Origin: Salinimicrobium terrae DSM 17865
GTDB taxonomy: Bacteria; Bacteroidota; Bacteroidia; Flavobacteriales; Flavobacteriaceae
Length of the DNA stretch: 64,000 nt
Direction: 5' to 3'
Assembly (NCBI RefSeq): GCF_000424665.1
Contig: NZ_AUKI01000016.1
Coordinates: forward strand, 310,001-374,000
Below the pieces are notes generated by a model. That model saw nothing but the letters and a program-made list of their open reading frames with translations. It did not search any database and had not been told where the DNA came from. This document shows positions 16,899-23,959 of the stretch, in pieces. Numbering within the stretch: position 1 is the first letter of the stretch; every line of letters begins with the position of its first letter. The position numbers and the translations under genes are program-made.

Positions 16899-18197
16899 TT
16901 AGGTCTGGCTGTGCATCATATTCTGCTTAAAACTACTAAAAATCTCCTTTTCGTGGCGAGCGTAAAATTCGGGATCAAAGTTCGCCTGGCAAAGGTTTTT
17001 TAAAACATATTCCAGATCCCGTTCCTCGGTTAGCCACCGATCAAAGACTTCGTGTTGCATTCTTATTCCAAATGTATTGATCCCAAAAAACCTGAAAGTC
17101 TCTGGATGATAAGCTATTGTTATAGCCTTTGTTCCATTGATATTTTCCCAGTGGAGGTGCTTCTCATTTTCTCCAGGATTTGCACTTACGTAACCGTAAG
17201 TCTGAAATTCAATATCAAAAAACTTGGCGCTGTTGAACCAGTGGCCGGGATTGAATTTGAAGGGTTTTCCGCAGATGGTCTGCGCCACAGTTTCCCCCAT
17301 CATCCGGGCGGTGTACCAAACGGCTTCAATGTCCTTCCGTCCTTTAATGGAAGTTCTTCTCTGTGCGCAGTCTCCAATGGCATAGACCTCCGGAATGTTG
17401 GTTTGCAGGTATTCATCTACCAGAATTCCCTGGTCAGTTTCAATTCCTGAACCTTCCAAAAAATCAATATTCGGTGTTACACCCACAGAAATTCCAAGGA
17501 GATTACAGTTGATCTCTTCTCCCGAATTAGTTTCTATGGAACTTACTCTTTCCTTGGTGCCATGGATCTCTTTTAATTCTGTTTCGTGCTTTAACATGAT
17601 ACTGTGGCTCTCGATGTGCCGGGAAATCAATTGCGCATCTTCCAATGGTAGCACGTTCTGCCAAAACGCTTTTTCCCTGATGAGCATAGTCACAGAAATA
17701 TTTCTGGTATGCAGCATTTCAGCAAGTTCTACTCCTATAAGTCCGCCGCCGACAATTACAGCGCTTTTGCAGTTCATCGTATTCTTTTCCAGAAGTTCCA
17801 GGTCCTGTTTTGTAACCAGTCCCTGTACGCCCTGGAGATCTTCGCCCTTTATTCCAAGGAAACTGGACACAGATCCGGTAGCCAGAACTAGCTTGTCGTA
17901 AGACATCTTTTCCTCACCTCTCAAAAAGAGCATTTTTGAAGCGGATTCTATTTTATCGACAAAAGCATTTTTTAATTCAATGCGATTCTCCTCCCAAAAC
18001 CAGTCTTCATAAGGCTTGAGGTGTTCCCAATTCATGTGACCCATGTACACATACATCAGCGCGGTACGTGAAAAGAAATAATCACTTTCCGCAGAGATCA
18101 CGGTGATTTTCTTATCAGAAATCCGTCGAATATGTCGTGCGGCTGTGATCCCTGCGATCCCGTTACCAATAATCACCACATGTTCAGGGGCTGACAT
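16899..18197 (-). CDS. NAD(P)/FAD-dependent oxidoreductase
   Basis: A 432-residue flavoprotein of the pyridine nucleotide-disulfide oxidoreductase (nitrite-reductase/ferredoxin-reductase-like) group. It has the FAD motif VVIIGNGIAGITAARHI at the N-terminus, LATGS in mid-domain, the NAD(P) motif VIVGGGLIGVELAEML around residue 150, and VYAIGDCAQ for the second FAD contact. No redox-active CxxxxC follows the first glycine motif, so it is not a disulfide reductase. It shares its first base with the stop of the nucleoside phosphorylase gene and is followed by the polyferredoxin gene after 6 bases. The AT-rich segment SKMLFL (17922-17943) resembles the dispersed palindrome of this genome. Confidence 0.87.
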   Translation of the reverse strand: MSAPEHVVIIGNGIAGITAARHIRRISDKKITVISAESDYFFSRTALMYVYMGHMNWEHLKPYEDWFWEENRIELKNAFVDKIESASKMLFLRGEEKMSYDKLVLATGSVSSFLGIKGEDLQGVQGLVTKQDLELLEKNTMNCKSAVIVGGGLIGVELAEMLHTRNISVTMLIREKAFWQNVLPLEDAQLISRHIESHSIMLKHETELKEIHGTKERVSSIETNSGEEINCNLLGISVGVTPNIDFLEGSGIETDQGILVDEYLQTNIPEVYAIGDCAQRRTSIKGRKDIEAVWYTARMMGETVAQTICGKPFKFNPGHWFNSAKFFDIEFQTYGYVSANPGENEKHLHWENINGTKAITIAYHPETFRFFGINTFGIRMQHEVFDRWLTEERDLEYVLKNLCQANFDPEFYARHEKEIFSSFKQNMMHSQT

Positions 18198-19027
18198 TAT
18201 TCCGCAGGTTTTAGTTCAATACGTTTGATAAGTTCTCGAAAAAGAGTGATCATTTGGGGTTCAGCTTTACCGGCAGTTTCAATAATATCCTGAATATTTA
18301 CCGGTTGCAGATCATCTGGATTACCTTCATCTGTAAGGACAGAGACTGCAGCAATCGGAATTTTAAGGTGATTAGCCACAATTACTTCAGGTACTGTACT
18401 CATCCCAACCGCATCGGCACCTATAGTGCGTAAAAAGCGGTATTCTGCTCTTGTTTCCAATTGGGGTCCAACTACAGATACGTACACGCCTTTGTGAAGG
18501 GGAAAACCGTGTTCTTTTGCGATCTCCTGTAGGATTCGGCCGCTTTGTTGATCGTAGGGTGCGCTCATGTCGGTAAACCTTGTTCCAAGCTGCTCCACAC
18601 CTCTAAAGGCCAGGGGAGAACCGCCCTGCAGATTGATGTGATCATCTATAAGCATGATCTCTCCCTTTTTAAATTCAGGGTTTAAAGAACCTGCAGCATT
18701 GGAAATAAGAAGTTTTTTAATTCCCAGACGTTTCATAACCCTCACAGGAAATGTCACATCCCACAGGGAATAGCCTTCATAAATATGAAAGCGCCCTTGC
18801 ATTACCACCACTTTTTTATTCTCAAGTTTTCCAAAAATGAGCTTTCCCTTATGAAATTCTACAGTGGCAGTGGGGAAGCCGGGGATGTGGTTGTAGCTTA
18901 CTTCGGCAATGACTTCCAGTTCATCAATAAGTTTCCCGAGTCCGGTACCAAGGATGATCCCAATTTCAGATTTGTCGAAGCCTCTTGCTTCAAGGAATTC
19001 AGTAGTATCTTGTAACGACTTTAGCAT
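18197..19027 (-). CDS. Purine-nucleoside phosphorylase
   Basis: A 276-residue trimeric-type (class I) purine nucleoside phosphorylase. GIILGTGLGKLIDELE near the N-terminus is the phosphate loop. VMQGRFHIYEGYS, ISNAAGSLNPEFKKGEIMLI and GPQLETRAEYRFLRTIGAD form the purine site, and SVLTDEGNPDDLQPV is the base-recognition loop. It cleaves purine nucleosides with phosphate. Inside the arsenosugar operon it is a candidate to remove adenine from the 5'-arsinoyl-5'-deoxyadenosine product of ArsS, though ordinary purine salvage is equally compatible with the sequence. It lies 13 bases after msrB and shares one base with the FAD gene. Confidence 0.92.
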   Translation of the reverse strand: MLKSLQDTTEFLEARGFDKSEIGIILGTGLGKLIDELEVIAEVSYNHIPGFPTATVEFHKGKLIFGKLENKKVVVMQGRFHIYEGYSLWDVTFPVRVMKRLGIKKLLISNAAGSLNPEFKKGEIMLIDDHINLQGGSPLAFRGVEQLGTRFTDMSAPYDQQSGRILQEIAKEHGFPLHKGVYVSVVGPQLETRAEYRFLRTIGADAVGMSTVPEVIVANHLKIPIAAVSVLTDEGNPDDLQPVNIQDIIETAGKAEPQMITLFRELIKRIELKPAE

Positions 19028-19040
19028 TTACTTTTTTGTT

Positions 19041-19601
19041 TTAAATATCCATTTGTTTGAAGTCCAGGGCCAGGGAATTTAGACAATGCCGCTCCTCTGT
19101 AGGCACTCCTTCGTAAGGAAAGATATGTCCCAGGTGAGAATCACATTGAGCGCAGACAACTTCCACGCGCTCCATGCCATAGCGGTTATCCATCTTGCGT
19201 TCTACAAGTTTAGGATCTATTGGAGCATAAAAACTTGGCCAGCCAGTACCCGAATCAAATTTAGTATTAGAACTGTATAATGGTATACCACAGGCACCGC
19301 AATAATACACTCCTTCTTTTTTATTATCATAGTAAGCGTTTCGAAATGCGGGCTCTGTCCCTGCCTCGCGTAAAATGTGAAATTCTTCTGGAGTCAGGAT
19401 CTCTTTCCATTCCTCTTTAGATTTAGTGACATTGCCAACCTCTATAGTATCGGCTTTTACAGGGTCATGCACCTCTGTTTGAACCGGTACTTCTTCCGCC
19501 TCGGTCATCACGGTAGTACCTCTTACTTCCTTTTTTTCGTCGTTACAGGCAAACATTAAAGTTACCACAACTAAAAAACTCAACATTCTCATCTTCTTCA
19601 T
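19041..19601 (-). CDS. msrB: Peptide-methionine (R)-S-oxide reductase, lipoprotein
   Basis: The 186-residue protein begins with a lipoprotein signal (hydrophobic stretch then LMFAC, modified Cys near residue 19), so it is anchored on the periplasmic side. An acidic linker leads to an MsrB domain starting near residue 60. The zinc-binding pairs CGAC and CAQC, the substrate segment FDSGTGWPSFY, and the catalytic Cys173 in ERHCLNSLALDF are all present. It would reduce methionine-R-sulfoxide in exported proteins. It lies 8 bases after the TIGR04282-type glycosyltransferase and 13 bases before the phosphorylase gene, so it is transcribed with the arsenosugar genes. Confidence 0.92.
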   Translation of the reverse strand: MKKMRMLSFLVVVTLMFACNDEKKEVRGTTVMTEAEEVPVQTEVHDPVKADTIEVGNVTKSKEEWKEILTPEEFHILREAGTEPAFRNAYYDNKKEGVYYCGACGIPLYSSNTKFDSGTGWPSFYAPIDPKLVERKMDNRYGMERVEVVCAQCDSHLGHIFPYEGVPTEERHCLNSLALDFKQMDI

Positions 19602-19609
19602 AATCTATC

Positions 19610-20233
19610 TTATTTAATTAATTTCATTAGTTCCGAATGGGATCTCATATCTTCAAAAGTATCAATATCATTGCGCACTGGCAACAGTTTTAGCTTTTCA
19701 TGCGACAGGTCTTGCAGGGTTAGATCCAGTACTTTTTCTGTGCTCCATTCCTTATTTATAAATAATTTGGGGGTATGTTTAGTCATTCCCAGAAGATAAT
19801 ATCCTCCATCCTGTGCCGGTCCTATAACATAATCGGAATCATTAAGTGTAAAAAATGCCATTTTTAAATCTTCTTCTGAAAGATCATATAAATCACTTCC
19901 GATAATTACCAACTTGTGATAGCCTGCCTTAAATGCTTCGGAAAAGGCTTTCTCCATACGTTCTCCCAGATCTCTTCCCTGCTGAAGTTTTTTGCTGAAA
20001 TTCTCTGTTTCCCAGATATCTTCCTCCGGAATTTCTTCCGAATAGCAAACCCATTTCGTTACCTGAAGGTTCCTTGTAATTTCAGCCGTATGCTGCAGTA
20101 AATACTTATAGATCTTCAACGCTGCTTCGTCGCCAATTCCAACTGCAAGTCGTTTTTTTACCTTTCCGAGTTCAGGATTTCTGGTAAAAATAAGTAGTAG
20201 ATCTTTGCTTTTGTCAAGTTGATTTTTCTTCAT
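19610..20233 (-). CDS. TIGR04282-type arsenosugar biosynthesis glycosyltransferase
   Basis: A 207-residue GT-A-fold protein (DUF2064). It has LLIFTRNPELGKVKKRLA at the N-terminus, QGRDLGERMEKAF, the LVIIGSDLYDLS strand with its acidic residues, and IGPAQDGGYYLLGM followed by DIDTFED near the C-terminus. The family was defined from genomes that also carry ArsS, and is proposed to act on the arsenosugar; the donor is not established. Here it starts 1 base after the ArsS stop, the usual partnership. The stretch at 19846-19869 encoding KMAFF resembles the dispersed palindrome, probably by chance. Confidence 0.85.
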   Translation of the reverse strand: MKKNQLDKSKDLLLIFTRNPELGKVKKRLAVGIGDEAALKIYKYLLQHTAEITRNLQVTKWVCYSEEIPEEDIWETENFSKKLQQGRDLGERMEKAFSEAFKAGYHKLVIIGSDLYDLSEEDLKMAFFTLNDSDYVIGPAQDGGYYLLGMTKHTPKLFINKEWSTEKVLDLTLQDLSHEKLKLLPVRNDIDTFEDMRSHSELMKLIK

Positions 20234-20234
20234 A

Positions 20235-21290
20235 TTAAGTTACACTTCCCTGGCAGCTGCTCCCTGCACCTGCTGTGCAGCCGTAGCAATGTTGTGAAAC
20301 ACGTATCTCTCTGTCCTGAAGCAGTTCAGGTTCAAAATCCTTCAAATGCTGTACCCTGGACTCCACTTTTAATCCCAGCATCTGGTTAAAGTCGCAATCA
20401 TATAACCAGCCGTCCCAACTTACAGAAATTGTGTTGGTGCACATCACATTCTGCACCGCTGCAGGATTAAATGCCTCCACTAATCCGGTCATGTAGTCCT
20501 CATAATTTTCAGATGCGATTAAATACTCCAGAAAGCGGCTAATTGGAAGATTGGTAATACAAAATAGTTCATTGAAGTCAATATCGAAATCCTCTTTTAA
20601 AGCACTCTTAAAATCCCGTTCCAAAGCCTGCTGATTTGCCGGTAAAAATGCCCCGGCGGGATTATAGACCAGGTCGAGTTTGAGTCCGCTGCCTTCCCGA
20701 CCGTACCCTACAGCATTGAGCATCTTTAAAGCTTCAATGGATTTATCGAAGACTCCGCTGCCGCGCTGTCTGTCTGTTTTCTCCTTTTTATAAAACGGAA
20801 GAGAAGAAACCACATGTACATTGTGTTTTTTAAAGAACTGTGGCAGGTCGTAATATTTCTTATTAGCTACAATAATTGTGAGGTTGGAACGAACAATAAA
20901 GTCCTTAATTCCGGCTTTGGAAGCTTCCTCTACAAACCATCTAAAATCGGGGTTCATCTCTGGTGCGCCACCGGTAAGGTCCAGCGTATGTGCTCCCGAC
21001 TTTTTAATTACTCCCAGGCAAAGCTGCATGGTTTCCCGGGTCATAATCTCCTTGCGGTCGGGACCGGCATCCACGTGGCAATGAGAACAAACCTGGTTGC
21101 ACATATAACCAAGATTGAGCTGCAGGATCTCAAGCTTTTTTGGCTTCAAAGGATATGCTCCCCCACCGGCAATCTTATCCTTAAATAGCGGTAATTCCCC
21201 ATCCCCAAAAATCCCGTTGCTAAGATATTTGAGCTGCTCCTCCGGGTCGGAGAGGTTGTTTTTTCGGGATAAGAGAGATTTTGTGGGCAT
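20235..21290 (-). CDS. arsS: Arsenosugar biosynthesis radical SAM protein
   Basis: The 351-residue protein has the radical SAM cluster CNQVCSHC (Cys64, Cys68, Cys71) preceded by ILQLNLGYM. DLTGGAPEMNPDFRW is the GGAPE S-adenosylmethionine contact. The C-terminal DUF3641-type region ends with HCYGCTAGAGSSCQG, the Cys-rich tail typical of ArsS. ArsS proteins join dimethylarsinous acid to a 5'-deoxyadenosyl radical, giving 5'-dimethylarsinoyl-5'-deoxyadenosine, the arsenosugar precursor. It is the first gene of a tightly spaced operon running to 11704. A 62-bp tandem repeat separates it from the AhpD-like gene upstream. No arsM methyltransferase lies in the window. Confidence 0.92.
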   Translation of the reverse strand: MPTKSLLSRKNNLSDPEEQLKYLSNGIFGDGELPLFKDKIAGGGAYPLKPKKLEILQLNLGYMCNQVCSHCHVDAGPDRKEIMTRETMQLCLGVIKKSGAHTLDLTGGAPEMNPDFRWFVEEASKAGIKDFIVRSNLTIIVANKKYYDLPQFFKKHNVHVVSSLPFYKKEKTDRQRGSGVFDKSIEALKMLNAVGYGREGSGLKLDLVYNPAGAFLPANQQALERDFKSALKEDFDIDFNELFCITNLPISRFLEYLIASENYEDYMTGLVEAFNPAAVQNVMCTNTISVSWDGWLYDCDFNQMLGLKVESRVQHLKDFEPELLQDREIRVSQHCYGCTAGAGSSCQGSVT

Positions 21291-21358
21291 GTTATTTTAT
21301 TATTGTTGTTATAGGAACGCAGAGATGGCATGTCTGGTGGAGGATAAGTCTATCCACC

Positions 21359-21510
21359 TCAGCCGTTCCGGCTTCCCTGGATCTGAGATCCTTCCTTTGT
21401 CGGGATGAGCGACTCCTACGTCAGCCGTTCCGGCTTCCCTGGATCTGAGATCCCTCCTTTGTCGGGATGAGCGACTCCTACGTCAGCCGTTCCGGCTTCC
21501 TGGGATCTGC
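21359..21510. repeat. 62-bp tandem repeat, about 2.4 copies
   Basis: The unit starts TCAGCCGTTCCGGCTTCC and recurs with a 62-base period at 21359, 21421 and 21483. The first two copies are nearly identical; the third is truncated and diverges after about 25 bases. Each full unit contains the 13-base palindrome GGATCT-G-AGATCC. It lies in the gap between the AhpD-like gene and arsS, within the presumed leader of arsS. Confidence 0.85.
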
Positions 21511-21846
21511 TCACATTGACAACTTGTCGTACTTATTCATCATCTGGACCCCGTGGACCAGAGTGGCACCACCTTTTATTGCAGCACCTACGTGGATGGC
21601 TTCCATCATTTCTTCTTTTTCTATTCCGCGTTGGAGTCCGTCTTTTGTGTAGGCATCAATACAATAAGGGCACTGTACCACGTGGGAAACTGCAAGTGCT
21701 ATTAAAGATTTTTCCCGGGCGGTTAAGGCTCCTTCTTCGAAAACACTGTTGTAGTACTCAAAGAACTTGCTGCCTAGTTCCTCATCCCATTCAGATATAC
21801 TCCCGAATTTCTTAAGGTCGGCGGGATCGTAATATGTTTTTGACAT
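21511..21846 (-). CDS. Arsenosugar-associated AhpD/carboxymuconolactone decarboxylase-like protein
   Basis: A 111-residue AhpD-like protein with the redox motif CPYC (Cys59, Cys62) followed by IDAYTKDGL, and the helix EEMMEAIHVGAAIKGGATL. Small proteins of this kind accompany arsS in many Bacteroidota and are named arsenosugar-associated peroxidase-like proteins; the reaction is unproven. It precedes arsS on the same strand, with a 220-base gap filled largely by a tandem repeat. Upstream, AAGATA at 21867-21872 on the plus strand could be part of a weak TATCTTAG -7 box. Confidence 0.85.
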   Translation of the reverse strand: MSKTYYDPADLKKFGSISEWDEELGSKFFEYYNSVFEEGALTAREKSLIALAVSHVVQCPYCIDAYTKDGLQRGIEKEEMMEAIHVGAAIKGGATLVHGVQMMNKYDKLSM

Positions 21847-21911
21847 AGCTTTATTTTTGAGCCCCTAAGATAAGAAGTGCCGGAGAACCATGAAGCTTCA
21901 AAAAATAAAAC

Positions 21912-21938
21912 CTTTCAAAAATGCCATTTTAGAGAAGC
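21912..21938 (-). repeat. Dispersed palindromic repeat, copy 1
   Basis: TTTCAAAAATGCCATTTTAG with flanking GAGAAG matches the repeat at 34484, 40124 and 41736. It begins directly after the stop codon of the 62-residue minus-strand gene. Confidence 0.6.
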
Positions 21939-22127
21939 CTATGCAAAAAGATCTGAGAAGAACAGCAGCCCCAGCACCACTATGGCAATGATCACAATGA
22001 TCGCGATCAAACCGAGATTACCACCTTGTTTTTCCTCGGTTGACTGATTGACATGATATTTTTTATCAGTTTTTTTATTCTCTACGGGAGTGGATTTTTT
22101 ATTTTCTGTACGATCGTTAGTTTCCAT
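21939..22127 (-). CDS. Small membrane protein, 62 aa
   Basis: The protein has a hydrophilic Lys/Asn/Thr-rich N-terminal half and one hydrophobic helix at the C-terminus (LIAIIVIIAIVVLGLLFF), then SDLFA. It looks like a tail-anchored or single-pass inner membrane protein. No family is recognised. It lies alone between the AhpD-like gene and the sulfotransferase gene, all on the minus strand. Clear helix and codon structure support it as real. Confidence 0.65.
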   Translation of the reverse strand: METNDRTENKKSTPVENKKTDKKYHVNQSTEEKQGGNLGLIAIIVIIAIVVLGLLFFSDLFA

Positions 22128-22227
22128 AATAAAGGCTTTAAAACATTAAGGTACAAAAATGCTCTTAGATACTGCGTTTATGAATATACGGAGTGACAGA
22201 ATTATGAAAAGTTTAGAAGTTGCAGCC

Positions 22228-23121
22228 TTAGTGTAGCTTTCGCCATTTAATTTTTTCCAGAACTTTCTTAAGTTGTTGCTCAGGAATTTCCTTAGGGACA
22301 TGAGGTTGTTTTTCTAAACCTTCAGGAGTAAACGGGTATCCAAAAATGTCCATTAGCGCTCCTGCTTTTTCTGAAGCTGTATGAATTTCTTCCGAAGAAA
22401 ACTTATCCACCCATTTCATACTTTTTCCTTTACTCAGATGTCGCGGACTGTCTTCCTTCATGCTGGAAAAACTCACCTCCTCGGCTATTTTTTCTTTTTC
22501 TTCAGTAGAAAGTTTTATACCCAGATTCTTAAGAAGGGAATTATATTCATTATGGAAATCCTTCAGCAAATTTTCATAGAAAACGAAGTGAAGATCCAGG
22601 TCATTTTTGTGAAGCAGGTAATTTCCGTAGAACCAAACCCACTGTTCCAGAAGACGCTCATATTCCGCAGAGAAGTATTCTTCAACCGAGTTATATGAAG
22701 AAGGATAATGCTGCTTCATATATGGCGTAAAGGCGAATTTAGCGGCAGAAAGAGCTGTATCACGGGGATCCCTTACGATGCATACTTTCCTGTCAAAAAA
22801 GCTGAAGACTTCGGAAGTTTTATTGCACCAGGTGGAGTGTGTCCAGGCGAGAGTGGCTTTTTTTGAATATGCAGATATATTCGGCACCGGTTCCTTCAGG
22901 AGGGAACTTACTCTAAAATATACTCCGTTTTCCTCAATGTCCAGCATATCTGTTCCCGCCTGATCTTTAAAGCTGAGGCTTTCTTTCTTAAGGTGTTCAT
23001 ACTCTGGTCTCGACTTTATGTAGTAGGAGATATGATCTCCTTTTTGTTCAAGAGTTTTCCTGAGAATTGTGTTGAGCCAGAAGCTTCCGGATTTTGGCGC
23101 GCTTACCTGCAGAATGTTCAT
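22228..23121 (-). CDS. Sulfotransferase domain protein
   Basis: From ATG 23121 the protein has 297 residues and starts MNILQVSAPKSGSFWLNTIL, the 5'-phosphosulfate-binding loop of PAPS-dependent sulfotransferases. IVRDPRDTALSAAKFAF near residue 115 is the 3'-phosphate-binding segment, and HLSKGKSMKWVDKFS near the C-terminus corresponds to the RKGxxGDWK region. A longer frame opens at 23223, but the added 34 residues have no family character, so 23121 is preferred. The acceptor is unknown; cell-surface polysaccharides or lipids are plausible. It is divergent from the DUF4168 gene. Confidence 0.82.
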   Translation of the reverse strand: MNILQVSAPKSGSFWLNTILRKTLEQKGDHISYYIKSRPEYEHLKKESLSFKDQAGTDMLDIEENGVYFRVSSLLKEPVPNISAYSKKATLAWTHSTWCNKTSEVFSFFDRKVCIVRDPRDTALSAAKFAFTPYMKQHYPSSYNSVEEYFSAEYERLLEQWVWFYGNYLLHKNDLDLHFVFYENLLKDFHNEYNSLLKNLGIKLSTEEKEKIAEEVSFSSMKEDSPRHLSKGKSMKWVDKFSSEEIHTASEKAGALMDIFGYPFTPEGLEKQPHVPKEIPEQQLKKVLEKIKWRKLH

Positions 23122-23263
23122 GTTATTATTTTGGAGTGAGAAGTTAAACAAATAATTGTAAAACTTATATGTCCTTTGCTGTAGCCATAAGGGAAATTTA
23201 AATTGATTTCGTGGGGATGGCACGGTACTTGGGTTTCAATAGCCAAACGATAAAATTTTAATT

Positions 23264-23734
23264 ATGATAAGAATTAACAAATTGGCAGGACTTGTAATGG
23301 CTTTTATGATGTTAGGTAGTACTGCCGTATTTGCACAACAGCTGCCACAGCAACAACAGCAACAAACTGAAATATCTGATGCTGAATTGACGAAATTTGT
23401 AAAAGCACTACAAGGCATACAAGTGGTTACACAGCAGGCACAACAAAAGATGATGGAGATGGTGCAGGAAGAAGGAATGGAAATTCCCCGCTTTAATGAA
23501 CTACACCAGGCTACGGTGAATCCTGAGGTTGAGGTAGTGGCTACTCCTGAAGAAAAAGCTGCTCATAAAAAGATTATAGGAGAACTTGAAGGCATGCAGG
23601 CAGGAGTTCAGGAACAACTGGAGAATTTGATCACTGAACAGGGACTTTCCCTAGAAAGATATGAGCAAATTGCCATGAGACTTCAATCTGATACTCAACT
23701 TCAACAGAGAATTCAGCAAATGCTACAGGGATAA
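23264..23734 (+). CDS. DUF4168 secreted protein
   Basis: A 156-residue protein with a Sec signal peptide (hydrophobic to TAVFAQQ, cleavage near residue 25), then a short polyglutamine run (QQLPQQQQQQ). A DUF4168 helical region follows (SDAELTKFVKALQGIQ), with a second copy-like half near residue 100 ending in another Gln-rich stretch. It is probably periplasmic; function unknown. A strong terminator follows at 23755. Confidence 0.85.
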   Translation: MIRINKLAGLVMAFMMLGSTAVFAQQLPQQQQQQTEISDAELTKFVKALQGIQVVTQQAQQKMMEMVQEEGMEIPRFNELHQATVNPEVEVVATPEEKAAHKKIIGELEGMQAGVQEQLENLITEQGLSLERYEQIAMRLQSDTQLQQRIQQMLQG

Positions 23735-23754
23735 TTTATCTCCTGAATATTATG

Positions 23755-23782
23755 AAGCGGCAGTACTGCCGCTTTTTTTTTT
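23755..23782 (+). terminator. Rho-independent terminator
   Basis: AAGCGGCAGT-ACTGCCGCTT is a perfect palindromic stem running into a tract of T residues, 20 bases after the DUF4168 stop codon. Confidence 0.88.
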
Positions 23783-23959
23783 GTCCTGATATTTTTGCTT
23801 GTTTGTTAGCAGCATCCCAAAAATAAACTATGTGCCTATAAAGTATAGTTAAATACTTTTGCCGGACCATTGCTTTATTTAATTTTAATGAACAGTAAAT
23901 CAGGATAGTATAGTATTTTTCTGAATTATTGGTGCTTTAAAAAAGAAAAACTTACCAGT

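Noticed and set aside
21359-21510. CRISPR-like array
   Set aside because: The 62-base units are contiguous with no variable spacers, so this is a plain tandem repeat.
23236-23418. Cys-rich ORF on the minus strand opposite the DUF4168 gene
   Set aside because: It is the antisense of the glutamine-codon run and signal peptide; the plus-strand gene has a clear family match and terminator.
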